A stretch of 51,808 bases of DNA from Branchiostoma floridae (taxonomy: Eukaryota > Chordata > Leptocardii > Amphioxiformes > Branchiostomatidae): positions 2,453,512 to 2,505,319 of the forward strand of contig NC_049986.1 in NCBI RefSeq assembly GCF_000003815.2, in the 5' to 3' direction. Shown in pieces: positions 31,697 through 42,667 of the stretch. The translations under genes were made by a program, and so were the position numbers. The notes under the pieces are model-generated. The model searched no databases, had not been told where the DNA came from, and saw only the letters and a program-made list of their open reading frames with translations. Positions within the stretch are counted from its first letter, which is position 1. Every line of letters starts with the position of its first letter.

Positions 31697-34600
31697 GTGA
31701 GTTTTAAGACTTTGTTGTATTTGCTTTAGGATAGACGAGGACACTGTAGCACTGCACTCAAGTTTGTAAATCATATCAACGGTGCTACGAGGGGGGTTCA
31801 ATAAGTTCTTTGCCTCACCAAGAAATAACAAGCACAACTCAGATTTTCAGGCACAACTTCATAGTATGAAGTCTTTTATCAATATCCTCCAAATTTCAAA
31901 TCATTGGAGTCATTACTTTCCAGGCATTCGTTTTTCCTAAATTAGAAGGTAAGTGGCGAGAAAAAAGTTGTGTGAATTGTGATCAGACATGTGTGGGTCT
32001 AGTTTCCCATGCCATAAATTAACAAAAGACGTTGTCAAAATGTTTGATAATGATTCTCTTCCTATTTCAAGCAAAAAGAATTGGGTTTCTAACTTCCAGC
32101 AGCGCAGATTGACCCACACACTCAGGTCAGGTCAATTGTCCACGTTTTTTTCCTTCTCCCTCACCTAACGTTACTGGGTGTCGCCTGCAAAGTAATGATG
32201 ACACTAATTTGAATTTTGGTACATATTTATATAAGACTTTATACTTGACATCTATGCTTCGAAATCTGAGCTGTGCTTATTTTTTCTCGGTAAAGTCGGG
32301 GACTTATTGATAACCCCACGTACATGTATAAAGTCTTATATAAATGTGTACCAAAATTCAAATTATTGTGATCATCATGTTGCAGGCGACACCCAGTAAC
32401 GTTAGGTAAGGGATAACGAAAAAAAAGGTGGACAATTGATCTGCAACCTGAGGTGTGAGGTCAAATTGTCTGATCACACTTCACCCTTCTTTTTCTCCCC
32501 ACTTACCTTCTAATTTAGAAAAAACGAATGCCTGGAAAGTAATGACTCCAATGATTTGTAATTTGGAGGATATTGATAAAAGACTTCATACTATGAAGTT
32601 GTGCCTGAAAATCTGAGTTGTGCTTGTTATTTCTTGGTGAGGCAAAGAACTTATTGAACCCCCCTCGTACATACACAATACAGACAAAAGGTAAAGGTAG
32701 TCTTTTCTTTTACCTGCCCGACCAAAGTCAGGTACCCATTTTTACACCTGGGTGAAGTGAGGAAGGTCGTGTAAAGTTTTCGTGTATAGTACTAACTCAA
32801 GTTAAACTTATATTAACAGTACCACACACACAGTACAGACAGAAGGTAAATGTAGTCTTTTCTTTTACCTGCCCGTCCGAAGTCAGGTACCCATTTTTAC
32901 ACCTAAGTGAAGTGAGGAAGGTCGTGTAAAGTGCCTTTCCTAATGGCACAATGTCGGGGCACGTCGGGTATCGAACACGGGACCTCTAGATCCCGAGCCG
33001 AACGCTCGACCAATTTCGCCACACACGACGCAACAAGTTGTAAGATTTCACTCTACGTAGAGCTGAAATATCCATGAACACGGTGATATTCGGCGCTTAA
33101 GGTACGTATTGTAGAACTTGGCCGCTGAAACTACCGATATGAATCTAAAAATCTTTATTCGCATCTACATTCAATATTCTCGTGTGTGTGTGTGTGTTTT
33201 ACTTTTCCAGCGTCGATTATCAACGTGAAAGCACGTCGGGTGAAGCTCCCTTAGACCTAGCTTTTGGTATCCTATCTAAATCCCTGCCGCATATATATTT
33301 CAAGACGTTTCTGGGACTCAAGAAAGTCGATTCATGCGTTTCGAATATTTGCGGTGCAGTGCAGTTAGATAGATTAAACTTATGATGTAGACAAATGCCC
33401 CAAACAGCGATTCTGTTTTTGTTTGTTTGATTTTGTTTGAACCTTTATTTATACATGAGAAGTTCAAATCCCCCCCAGGTCGCTTTCCATTGAGGTCATG
33501 AGAGAGGTAAGGGTCAGAGATACAGATTTATTACATTGAGTCCTAATAAATATCTATCAACATATATCACTACATACACATAGTACAAAACATAAGTAGA
33601 GTGAACGCTCAGCGTTCATAGTCCGTGTCCGTTCATTTTGGTCATTTCTTTTACTTCAAAAGTCTCTTAAAGCAGGTCAGATTTGGAGCCGTACGTGTGT
33701 CTGGTGGTAGCCTGGAATCCAGCCGTGTTGTGCTTTAGTCGCTCCCTAGAGGTACGCTTCACGAAGCAGAGCGACCAAAGCACAACACGGCTGGATCCCA
33801 GGCTAGTCTGGTGGCAGGTTGTTCTAGACACTGGGTCCACGGTAGGCTATCGATCTTCTGAAGGTCTCGCGTTATTTAGATTTTGGAACAACCAGCTGAC
33901 TACTTTGTCTGGTTGTCCGTGTACTCTGATCCCTGCAGTACACAAACATCTGACGCGCATGTAGGGTGGTAGTTTAGGGGTTTGTATTAGCACGGCATTG
34001 TTGTACTGGTGTGTTGCTTTAATGTCCATCCAGCCCAGCCTAGAGAGAACTTCAGTTGATGCTGAGCTCATGATTCCAACTAGTATCTGGGAAACCCCGT
34101 TTCTGTCCTGGAAAGGGCATCTCGATAGGCTGGGGCTGCACCTATTTTTAGGAAGGGACGTAAAATAGAGTTCCTGTGATTCCTCGAGCATGTTAAGGTT
34201 TATGTCACATTTCCAAACCATGACCCGGCCGGGCAGCTTTCGGGAGGGAAAAGAATGATATAAAAGACACCAAACTACACAAAATGTCAAGATAAGATTC
34301 ATGGACATCATTTGTGCATATTTCTAGGCACACATTTTAATTTTTCGTGTCTTAAAACATCCCGGCCGGGCCCTGCTTTGGAAACGTGACCTAAGCCTAA
34401 AGAGGAAAGGCTAGTAGCCCCTCCCTGTAAAAATATAGGATGGAGGAAGAGAGTCATGGCCATCCGTGCAACCAGCACGCCCGGATGATGATGACTGAAA
34501 CAGCAAGAAACTTTGCCGTCTTGTGTGACACTTGGTACTACGAGGGTCCGATCGAACGTTAACCAACATGTACCCCTCTAATGTCCACAGGGCCGCTGAT

Positions 34601-37600
34601 ACGGAAACGCCATCTGAAACAACCAATGCAGTTCAACCAATGATAGCGTGGCAATCAGCAAATCAACCAATTAGAGAATGGCTGCATGTCATTATTTGCA
34701 TTATTATGTTTTTATTTTGGACATCTAAGCTACTCTGAATTGCTACATCTTTTCAGTATATAATACTACTATTGATATTCATTATTTGGCCTTACATTTA
34801 GAACATTGGTACGGTTTGGGAGAAAATCTGAATACTAGTAGGTTATGATTCTATAGATATTGTTTGTTGTTTATCAGCATAACTCAAGAAGCCTTTGATG
34901 GATTGCTAGGGTATTTGGAGGTGAGTAGGTATCAACCAAGCAAAAGACAAATTCTGTGCTGAAGTGGAATCTTTGGTTTTGGTATCTCGTGTTCTGAATG
35001 AATGAATGACTGAAACAGCAAGAAACTTTGCCGTCTTGTGTGACACTTGGTACTACGAGGGTCCGATCGAACGTTAACCTGCGTGTACCCCTCTAATGTC
35101 CACAGGGCCGCTGATACGGAAACGCCATCTGAAACAGTGCCTTATCGGCACCCTGGTCATGTCTGCTGTTGTCCTGGCGTCCGTGGCACTGGTCATCTCA
35201 CTCAAGCGGCCTGGACACTCAACTGTCGTCATCCACGTGACTAACTCGGTAAGTTAATAAGCGAGTTGATAAGTCACTAGTTAGACACAGTGTGTTTTGT
35301 CTGTCTGTATGCTGAATATAAGGGAAGAGTCAGGAACAGTTCAAGGCTCCTCAAAGAGAGCGACAATATCCTGCCATAAGAGTGAGATGCTGACTAAGGA
35401 ATGGAAAATGTTACTTAAAGGAGTAGTTACTTCGTGCGGCTGTTTTATCGTAAGATTTTTTTTTCGTACGAGTTTTTGTCACACGTTTGTGACGAGTCTA
35501 TGACAAAACTGACAACATTTCCATCATTTCATGGCAGCTGGTTTTTATTGACACATATCCATGGCATGCTTGTCATAAGAATTCCCCCAATTTGTTTTGA
35601 TAATACAGGGGTTGATCACAACAAGGATTTCAGCACCACAAACAGAACACATTTTACCTTAGAACTGTTCTTTGCAACAGTTTGCTATGGAGTATTCATA
35701 GTAGTTTAAAAAGTCAGTTGGGACAGAGTGAAAGTAGCCTGGGTACCATTCTCCGCTGGTCGGCTTTGGGTTGCTTTACCCGGCCCAGTGTGCTTAGGCA
35801 CCGACCTGCTTCTGTCAGCCTGTCTGATTAGCTGCCCTTTGAGATTTCGCCGCTAAAGCTTGTAGCCGGCCTTTTGAGTTAACGCCACCAGGCAGGGCGC
35901 GGTGAAATTTGACCTAACCCCGTAAGAACTCCCCCGGCCTGCGCTAATCAACTGCTCGGGCCGGCTACCCCTAAAGCGCCGAAGAGCATCTCTAGCGCCT
36001 CGATGGCATGTTACCCAGGCAAGAGTGAAAGTAACTAGATAACAATTTATTTATTTAAAATTTATTGCAAATTCATGCCCGGGCCCGTGGGCTAATCGCA
36101 GATAACAAAGCATGACTTTTGTGGACACATACATTGCAACTTCCTTATTAACGGATCTATCTTGAGTTTGCCTTCATTTGCGAGAAGTTCACAGGTCGAC
36201 CACGGTGACGAAAATCTGATTGCCCAAACGTGTTATCAGAATTTGATGGTTTCTAAAGCTGCAATACGTTACTGAGTCTAATTACTATAATCTGTTCAAT
36301 CGCTGTGCAGTCTGGGATTGATGACGTAGCAGCACACCTGATGGATGACGTGCAGAAGACAAACGATGACGTCAGCAAAGCCAACGAGCATGTCGGGACC
36401 CGTCTTGGTCTCAAGGTTAGCACGTTTGAACTCAGTAAAAATTCAGTTTGTAAATTTAATATCTATGACCATTGCTTTATAATTGTTTCCGTCCTAACCT
36501 GCAATCGCATGTGATTGAAATATTTTTACGTCCAGGATTCAACAGAAAGGGCACAAAAGAAGTCTGGACTTCAGAAGCTCACCACCACTCCAGGCCTTCC
36601 GCCGCAAGAAAGCCTGGGTCCGCAGGCTTCTCCGGCTGACCATTTCCTAACCAATACCAACATATCCCTGCCTTACCCTCCGTCCCAACCCCCGGTGATT
36701 GTCGGCCCTGTTGGTACAACCATGGGGGAAACTGGGAAACCGCAACCATTCACGATCGTCGTTAACCCCCATAAGAGCCCACCACACATAGACCCCGTGC
36801 CACAGAAATACACCACACTTGCACCCAAGCCTTTCGAACAACACGCTCCCGACACCACACCGCAGCCAAACGCTAACAAACAAACACCCTTCGATGCATT
36901 GATTTGTCCTGAAACAGACACGTACAACATCAAACCTATCCCGCCAATGACAATGCCCCCGATCCTGTTCCCTACTCCACTCCCCGCCCCCTCTGACACC
37001 ATATCCTCCACTGAGATGCTGAACATCACGTGTCAGGATCAGAGAGAACTTTGGGCGGGAACTGGCAACTTCTCGTCCCCAGAGTACCCTCAGAAGTACC
37101 CTCGCTCCCTGTGTATCACCTGGCGCATCACTACCGAGCCTGGCAAGTACGTAACCCCGATGGATATCATTCAATACACCTTTGTCATGCGGCAGCCATG
37201 ATAGATCGAAAACGAGGCCAATGTGGCAAACAACAGACTGTCCATCATAATTAGCTGCTCAACCAGTAATAGCATGGCAATTAGCAAATCAACCAATTAG
37301 AGAATGGCTGCATGTCTGTCAAATTATATGCGTTATTATGTTATTATGTTTTTATTTTGGACCTCTAAGCTACTCTGAATTGCTACATCTTTTCAGTATA
37401 TAATACTACTATTGATATTTATTATTTGACCTTACATTTAGAACATTGGTACCGCTTGGGAGAAAATCTGAATACTAGTAGGTTATGATTCTATAGATAT
37501 TGTTTGTTACGTCGATGTAGGTTAGACATCCAGGTAATAAGATACGCCAAAAATAGTTACTCAAGCAACTGGATATGGTTTGGAAACGGTCAGACGTTTC

Positions 37601-39183
37601 GGATAGAATCCACTATCCTTCGTCAGTGACAATGAAGAGATCTGGAAGAAACAGGTCTTTTATACTCTAACTATGAATGAAGACAATTTCAGATGCCCAA
37701 TAGGAAAGGTTGTAAGACAATTCAGACTGAAGACAATTTGGATTCCAAAGAAAACAAAGCTAAGCCAAAGTCAAGCTGAAAACAATTTGGATTTCAAAGG
37801 ATAGCAAGGCTAAGACACAGTTAATGCAAATGAGTCAATTAGCTCCTGTTGTTTTAGTTACAGGAGCTAAAAGTTTTGTTGGCGGGGGGGGGGCTAGCTC
37901 TAAATGTTATTCAGTAGATTTCTAGCGAGGTCAACGCCCATGAAGCCGGTTCTTTTAAATGCGGAGTAACCAATTAACGCCAGACCGGTTGCACGCGAGG
38001 GCCAGGGAGGAATGTTTCACACCTATTGTCCGTCGATTACTAGCTGTTAAATACCGTCAATACATTACAAAGGAAATCTTTCTAGGGATTTCTTTAGTTT
38101 GCAGCATGTATTTTTGTGAGCTGGTCCCTTTAAATACTGGTAATATATAGAATAGAAGTACGGACTGAAGAATCAAATTACTACATCCGTTGCACATGGG
38201 TCTTTAGAGACGTCTTTTTTACCTTATTACAGGATCCAAGTTGTGAGTTGTAGAACTACGTATACGTGCTGTTTTTACTATATATTTTACAGAAATAACA
38301 ACAATGTATAGTGTGACACATGTTACATTAGCCCAAAACTTCACACACATCATTGCAAAATGCATGCATGATAGCATGCAATATTATGACCGTGTACTAT
38401 TTAGTACATCTACTGGCTCAACATAGGTAAGTATACAACTTCTTAGGAAATATGGATACAGTACATTTGATTATAACAATACAAGTGCTAATACTAACTT
38501 ATCGGTGACCTCTTTATAACGAGGCCTTACAGCCGGCTCATCGCAAAGTACCTGTGACTTATGGCGGAAGAGAAGGGTCTACTGTACTTTTAATTCTACT
38601 AAATTCAATAATTCAATAAAATCACATTGATCATTTATCTGTGTCCATTCTTAGGGCTAACCCAAGTCACTTCCTCGTCACAATTTTTACACGTTGTGGA
38701 GGCTTCTGTAGCTTCTTGACACAAACATAGTTCGACGTTCCACAGTTGTCGCAACGGGCGCGTAGCGACCGCTCCATTAGCCCGAGCGCAGCACCATTGA
38801 AAGTGTAAAACTTCATCTCTACAGTCCCTCCGCTTTTTGATCATCCAACTTTCAAAGTTAACTATATTCAAGCTGATCGATCTAGACGTACGGAAGAACT
38901 CAAAACAGCAACTCAAATGCGCTTGGGTTGAGTGTAGGACATTTACATGAAAGTAGATGGCTACAAGGGGTGCAATTAGCCTGTAACGAGGCTGCCATTG
39001 GCTAATTGTCGACGGCGGTCAGTGACCTGCTAGCAGTCATCTGATTGGTCCTCGCTAGAAACCGTCGGAAATCTAGTGCATATCAAATAGTGTACACGGG
39101 GGGGGGGGGGGTAGTGCTATGTCCCAAGTGCCGGAAAGTTCCATACGTAGCCCCCCTTTTCTGTTGAGGGTGGGATTGTATAT

Positions 39184-39220
<37 letters not shown>

Positions 39221-40273
39221 TTACAACCTTTCCTATTGGACATCTGAAATTGTCTTCATTCATAGTTAGAGTATAAAAGACCTGTTTCTTCCAGATCTCT
39301 TCAGTGTCACTGACGAAGGATAGTGGATTCTATCCGAAACGTCTGACCGTTTCAAAACCATATCCAGTTGCTTGAGTAACTATTTTTGGCGGATATTGTT
39401 TGTTGTTTATCAGCATAACTCAAGAAGCCATTGATGGTTTGCTATGGTATATGGAGGTGAGTTGGTATCAACAAAGCAAATGCCAAATTTTGTTCTGCAG
39501 TAAAACCTGTGACCAGTACAAAACCGTTTATTCTTGTTTGGCCGGTACGGAAAAAAACGGACCTAAAAAAAAACAGTAGACCGATTAGAAAATGAACAGA
39601 TCATAACGGTAGGCGTTCATGTGTTTTTTCCCCGACCGAACAAAATTACAAGAACGAAGTAGAGTAAAGTTGACAGTAATGTTTAACAAGTTTCTACAGT
39701 GAAACATTCTCTATGTTATATCACAGAGACATTTGTGCTGTTTTACAGTACATAATGATAGGGTTTCGAAACGCCAGTAGAAGTCGGGTACTCTATCAGG
39801 TTCTTGTTCTTGTTCGGTTACTGGATAACACCCCTAAAAGGTAGATTTCTTCTGTAGCGAAATGGATCATTGTTGACCATTTGCATACTTTCACAGATAC
39901 TTAGGTCCGGCCAGGTTCAGGTGCAGACCAGGACCCTATCCTCTGGACCTGGACCATACGGCATACCTGTACTTGAATTTTCTGTACCTGTACCCACCCT
40001 TAATTGTGACCCTTGTATCCTATGCACTCCAGGTGCATCACGATCACATTCGAGGACTTTTCCGTGGAAGGAAACCTCCTGTGCATGTACGACAAAGTCT
40101 GGGTCATCACTAACGGTACGAAGCTGTACGGTCCGATGTGCAGTACCGACGTACCCGAAAGGAGGCGTGGGAGAGAGGTCGAACTGACCTTTGTCTCGGA
40201 TGACAGCCTCGGGAAGAGAGGCTTCTTGGTGCAGTACAGCAGTCAGGCATGGCACGGGCCGGGATGTGGCTAA
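31408..40273 (+). CDS. CUB-domain type II membrane protein, copy A (five exons)
   Basis: Exons are 31408-31696, 35106-35248, 36311-36415, 36536-37146 and 40033-40273, in consistent phases 1, 0, 0, 2, giving about 462 aa. Residues 1-96 are hydrophilic with no signal peptide and carry a YSSL motif at 56-59 after acidic residues. Residues 107-129 form one membrane segment preceded by RKRHLK. Then come a short charged segment (145-179), a Pro/Thr-rich stalk and a CUB domain (about 345-453) with Cys 345, 372, 400 and 419 plus an extra Cys 384. CMYD and FVSDDS fit the Ca-site strands of CUB domains. N-glycosylation sequons (LNIT, GNFS, TNGT) agree with an outside C-terminus. Function is unknown; an adhesion or recognition receptor is plausible. 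It heads a tandem family with the genes at 45223 and 51077. Confidence 0.78.
31725..33030 (-). mobile_element. Two antisense tRNA-derived SINE copies, first one interrupted
   Basis: In reverse orientation the head reads ggcgaaattggtcgagcgtt (A-box side) and cccgtgttcgatacccga (B box), at about 32950-33025. The body carries aagtgaggaaggtcgtgtaa at about 32755 and again at 32910, showing two bodies in tandem. The first body is split between 31787 and 32668 by the foldback element at 31788-32667. Confidence 0.7.
31788..32667. mobile_element. Mariner-like foldback element inside a SINE, TA target site
   Basis: The left end cgaggggggttcaataagtt is the inverse of the right end aacttattgaacccccctcg. 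TA lies on both sides (31786-31787 and 32668-32669). The arms pair imperfectly almost to the centre, so the whole 880 bp is one hairpin. The joined flanks reconstitute the uninterrupted SINE body seen at 49255-49320. Confidence 0.8.
33435..34100 (-). mobile_element. Second LINE 3' end copy, interrupted by a TAGCCTGG element
   Basis: It parallels 23082-23640 (gtttgaacctttatttat, ggtcagatttggagccgta, the phrase for RLGWMDIKATHQY on the minus strand). It is interrupted at 33708-33805. Degenerate, no open reverse transcriptase. Confidence 0.7.
33708..33805. mobile_element. TAGCCTGG-ended element, copy 2, 98-bp palindrome, 9-bp duplication
   Basis: Tagcctggaatccagccgtg is mirrored at the right by cacggctggatcccaggcta. 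Flanks gtctggtgg are identical (33699-33707 and 33806-33814). The empty site is seen in the related LINE copy near 23357-23370, which has a single gtctggtgg. Confidence 0.88.
34190..34394. mobile_element. CCCGGCCGGG-ended inverted-repeat element
   Basis: Left part gtcacatttccaaaccatga then cccggccggg; right part cccggccgggccctgctttg then gaaacgtgacct. A related end is at 45565-45600 in the first intron of CUB copy B. Confidence 0.6.
34491..34621 (+). pseudogene. Partial duplicate of CUB protein A exon 2 with its acceptor
   Basis: These 131 bases are nearly identical to 35006-35136 (a few differences at 34564-34569). They include the acceptor gtccacag (ending 34590) and the first 30 or so bases of the exon (GPLIRKRHLKQ). 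Beyond 34621 the frame reads PMQFNQ and stops at 34641-34643, before any membrane segment. Use of this acceptor would give a protein without anchor or CUB domain. Confidence 0.8.
34622..35005 (+). repeat. Repeat R copy 1, inserted between the 131-bp direct repeats
   Basis: From about 34630 to 34963 it matches 37257-37508 plus 39392-39500 (for example caaccaattagagaatggct and ttagaacattggtac). It is the uninterrupted copy, and defines the insertion at 37509-39391. Confidence 0.8.
35106..35248 (+). CDS. CUB protein A exon 2: transmembrane segment
   Basis: Acceptor gtccacag ends at 35105 and the donor gtaagt is at 35249. Joined to exon 1 in phase 1 it reads GPLIRKRHLKQC and then LIGTLVMSAVVLASVALVIS, LKRP and a short Val-rich stretch. 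This frame has no early Met, so it does not stand out as an open frame of its own. The basic flank on the N-terminal side supports an N-in signal anchor. The first 31 bases of this exon, with about 100 bases of intron, are duplicated at 34491-34621. Confidence 0.75.
35735..36022. mobile_element. TAGCCTGG-ended element, copy 3, 9-bp duplication
   Basis: Ends tagcctgggtacc and gttacccaggcaa. Flanks gagtgaaag are identical (35726-35734 and 36023-36031). The interior is GC-rich with short inverted segments and non-coding. It lies in the intron between CUB A exons 2 and 3. Confidence 0.78.
36311..36415 (+). CDS. CUB protein A exon 3: short charged juxtamembrane segment
   Basis: This is 35 codons, phase 0 on both sides, acceptor gctgtgcag and donor gttagc. 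It encodes SGIDDVAAHLMDDVQKTNDD followed by VSKANEHVGTRLGLK. Hydrophobic residues at about heptad spacing suggest a short helical or coiled-coil segment beside the membrane, as in many type II receptors. Copy B has no separate counterpart; the end of its first exon (VVKIEVKQ) may play this part. The donor is weaker than the others in the gene. Confidence 0.65.
36536..37146 (+). CDS. CUB protein A exon 4: Pro/Thr stalk and first half of CUB domain
   Basis: Acceptor tttttacgtccag ends at 36535. The stalk is rich in Pro, Thr and Gln (for example PPQESLGPQASPADHF and PIPPMTMPPILFPTPLPAPS) with no tandem array, unlike copy B. The CUB domain begins ITCQDQRELWAGTGNFSSPE and continues through YPRSLCITWRI. 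I chose the donor gtacgt at 37147 (phase 2), because only this joins in frame to the exon at 40033, giving G-K-C-I-T-I-T-F. The alternative gtaacc at 37151 breaks the frame. Confidence 0.78.
37509..39391. mobile_element. Inserted element with about 175-bp terminal inverted repeats and 13-bp duplication
   Basis: The flanks gatattgtttgtt (37496-37508 and 39392-39404) are a single copy at the empty site 34856-34868. The inverted repeats run from 37545 (cgccaaaaatagttactc) and to 39391 (gagtaactatttttggcg), and include the motif gacgtttcggatagaatcca. The left repeat starts 36 bp inside the insertion. The interior has GC-rich and A/T microsatellite parts. A minus-strand frame at 38635-38916 has no recognised domain. 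A fragment of the same end is at 51251-51288. Confidence 0.8.
39185..39218. repeat. (TA)n microsatellite
   Basis: An alternating AT/TA run inside the inserted element, next to its right inverted repeat. Confidence 0.9.
39497..40002. repeat. GGTACAGGT-family element before CUB A exon 5
   Basis: It contains ccggtacggaaaaaaacgga near the left and ctgtacctgtacccaccctt at the right, as in 20987-21418. It ends about 30 bp before the splice acceptor of the last CUB A exon. Confidence 0.5.
40033..40273 (+). CDS. CUB protein A exon 5: second half of CUB domain, stop
   Basis: Acceptor cactccag ends at 40032 and the exon enters in phase 2. It reads CITITFEDFSVEG, then NLLCMYDKVWVITNGTKLYG, PMCSTDVP, and VELTFVSDDSLGKRGFLVQY before a short tail ending GPGCG and TAA. 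This is the classic second half of a CUB domain: a Cys-x-Tyr-Asp strand, the fourth Cys, and the F-x-S-D...GF block. A dispersed repeat ends only about 30 bp upstream of the acceptor. Confidence 0.8.
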
Positions 40274-41555
40274 CGGCTGACAGGATATGATATTCAAAGG
40301 AGTTCTAAACTCCACAAGAGAGTCTTATTTTCCAAGTCAGAGTGTCTGACATGGCCTGACAAAAGTTCGGTTACAAAACCAATTTGAGGGGCGATGTTAA
40401 AAACTCGTCTTGTTTTGTGTTGTCTAGTCAATTCGCCGTCTTGGTGTGCAAATCGCCCTCATTTATACGTATAGAAAATGCTTGGGTGGGGTTTAGTGAG
40501 TGATCCAAACACACCTCGTGTGATTCACCACAAGTGAAATTCTGCCAAAGGCTGCTGATTGTGTATTCATTGACACATAATCTATTGGACAATAGCACTC
40601 TCTTCTAGAGTTTAACACCCCTTTAACACCAGTGCAATGGCCTTGTTGCCATGGTCTTGCATTTGGCACATAGGTCCTGGGATCTATACCCGGTCTAGTC
40701 ATACCAGAGACTTAGTACACACTTCTTTCTCTGCTTAGCACTCAACATTCGGGAAAACAGTACGGTAGTTGAAACCACCATTACGAGTGCACTCGTCCCC
40801 CGCTCTTGTGATTGAAAAAAAAGTTGTGTGGCCTAAGGGCGGAGATGAGCGCCACCCTATGGTGTGGAAATGACATTGCACTATACTGCTTCATTTCTAA
40901 TGTTCAGGAGAAGGGATATGTTTTCCCAACAATCCCCAAGAGCAATAACAAAGTTACAGCAGATGACAACAACAATAATAAACCATTTGGCTCGCCCCTG
41001 AGGCGTCGCCAAAAACTTACAATTCCAAATAAGCAATTCCTTTAGAGTTAAGCCATTGGAATACAAAATAAGATATCGTGTAGTACCTTGAGTCAAACCA
41101 CTGTTTGTTGTTGTTGTTGTTGTATGAAATATCTTTAGCAAGATGGGTAGCATTCTGAAGCGATATTTGAGTGCACACACAAAAAAATCCATATTCAACG
41201 CTCTTAATTTCGCACACAACATTAGTATTGTCGTTGTCAGAAAGACCTGTAGCTGTGACATTGTTGTAACATTATTAGTATAGAGACTTACTTTTAGTAT
41301 GGAAGTCTGCGAAGTCTTCTTATCGTGACAGACAGGGAAAGTTTGATGATGCAGATAACAGCTTGAGATCTTGAGAACACGGTAACGGTACTTTGACGAC
41401 AGGTTGAAATATTATTGATGTTCTCTTGTATTACATTATAGCCCAAAGTAGTGATTTACTATATGAATATGTAGTTGACAACCATGACACTTTTTATGTG
41501 TTTTTATCTACATGGATATGTAGAACATTTGAAATTTGAATACTTTTCTAAAACC
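40274..41555. other. 3' flank of CUB gene A, no further gene seen
   Basis: Probably includes its 3' untranslated region. A short SINE-like segment (reverse B-box-like, near 40670-40695) and a gttgttgttgttgtt run at 41106-41122 are present. No coding frame is recognisable. Confidence 0.4.
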
Positions 41556-41559
41556 TGAA

Positions 41560-42160
41560 GTGTGAAATCCCAATGAAAACCTAAAATAAGTATTTGATAC
41601 ATTTTTGTGTGTAAGATTCAAATGAAAACCTAGGATAAGTATTTAATACATTTTTGTGTGTAAAATTCCAATGAAAACCTATAATAAGATAAGTATTTGA
41701 TGCATTTTTGTGTATAAAATTCCAATGAAAACCTAAAATAAGTATTTGATACATTTGTGTGTGTAAAATTCCAATGAAAACCTAAAATAAGTATTTGATA
41801 CATTTTTGTGTGTAAAATTCCAATGAAAACCTAAAATAAGTATTTGATACATTTTTGTGTGTAAAATTCCAATGAAAACCTAAAATAAGTATTTGATACA
41901 TTTTTGTGTGTAAAATTCCAATGAAAACCTATAATAAGATAAGTCTTTGATGCATTCTTGTGTATGAAATTCCAATGAAAACCTAAAATAAGTATTTGAT
42001 ACATTTTTGTGTGTAAAATTCCAATGAAAACCTAAAATAAGTATTTGATACATTTTTGTGTGTAAAATTCCAATGAAAACCTAAGATAAGTATTTAATAC
42101 ATTTTTGTGTATAAAATTCCAATGAAAAGCTAAAATGAGTATTTGATACATTTTGTAATT
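41560..42160 (+). repeat. 49-bp minisatellite, about 12 units
   Basis: The unit ttccaatgaaaacctaaaat followed by aagtatttgatacatttttg and tgtgtaaaa repeats every 49 bp (landmark at 41722, 41771, 41820, 41869). Two units carry a 5-6 bp insertion (aagat), and that variant pair recurs, suggesting a higher-order block. Intergenic between CUB A and B. Confidence 0.95.
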
Positions 42161-42667
42161 CCTTCAAAATACGCACACAATTGTGACTGTTTGTGATGAG
42201 TCGAATGTGATAAATAAAAATCATTAACATTTATAAGATATGTGGCTGATTTTTCTTAATCATAAGAAATGACAACTACCAAATGATTGAAATGAAGGTG
42301 TGAAAATAGATCATATCATCGTGTAGCTTTATAAGTTACATCTTAGGTTGCTGTTTAGAGTAGAGTAGATTCATCCCTCAAGCTACCAACATCTTGCACA
42401 CTGCAGTCGTCCCTCAGAAAGACATCTGGAGCCGCATAGTTTTAAGTTTTGAACTTTTATTCAGCCTGTCGATCATCTTAGGTTGCTGGTAATATGCACT
42501 CTCGTCATATGGGCAAATTAGACGAACACACAAAATAAACAATTGTAACAATTACTGATTATTAGCTGTACTAATGCCACAATAAGAATCATCGAAACAA
42601 AAGAAGTTTTTGTGCCCGTCCCTTCCTAATACGCTGTTACTTATTAATAGTTGTGCGTTCTTTCTAT

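Larger units (their letters stand above)
37257..39500 (+). repeat. Repeat R copy 2, split by a 1.9-kb insertion
   Basis: The two parts, 37257-37508 and 39392-39500, together match 34630-34963. The match resumes at the same point after the insertion, with gatattgtttgtt present on both sides. Confidence 0.78.

Noticed and set aside
31391-31837. 148-aa minus-strand frame over CUB A exon 1
   Set aside because: It crosses the exon, the donor site and the start of a SINE, so it is a composition artefact.
37151-37156. gtaacc as donor of CUB A exon 4
   Set aside because: It would join to 40033 out of frame. The nearby gtacgt at 37147 keeps the CUB frame and matches the phase in copy B.
36647-37174. 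175-aa and 118-aa minus-strand frames over CUB A exon 4
   Set aside because: Antisense shadows of a Pro-rich exon; no domain and no splice context.
38635-38916. 93-aa minus-strand frame with a CxxC pair
   Set aside because: It lies inside a transposon-like insertion, is short, and has no recognisable domain around the cysteines.
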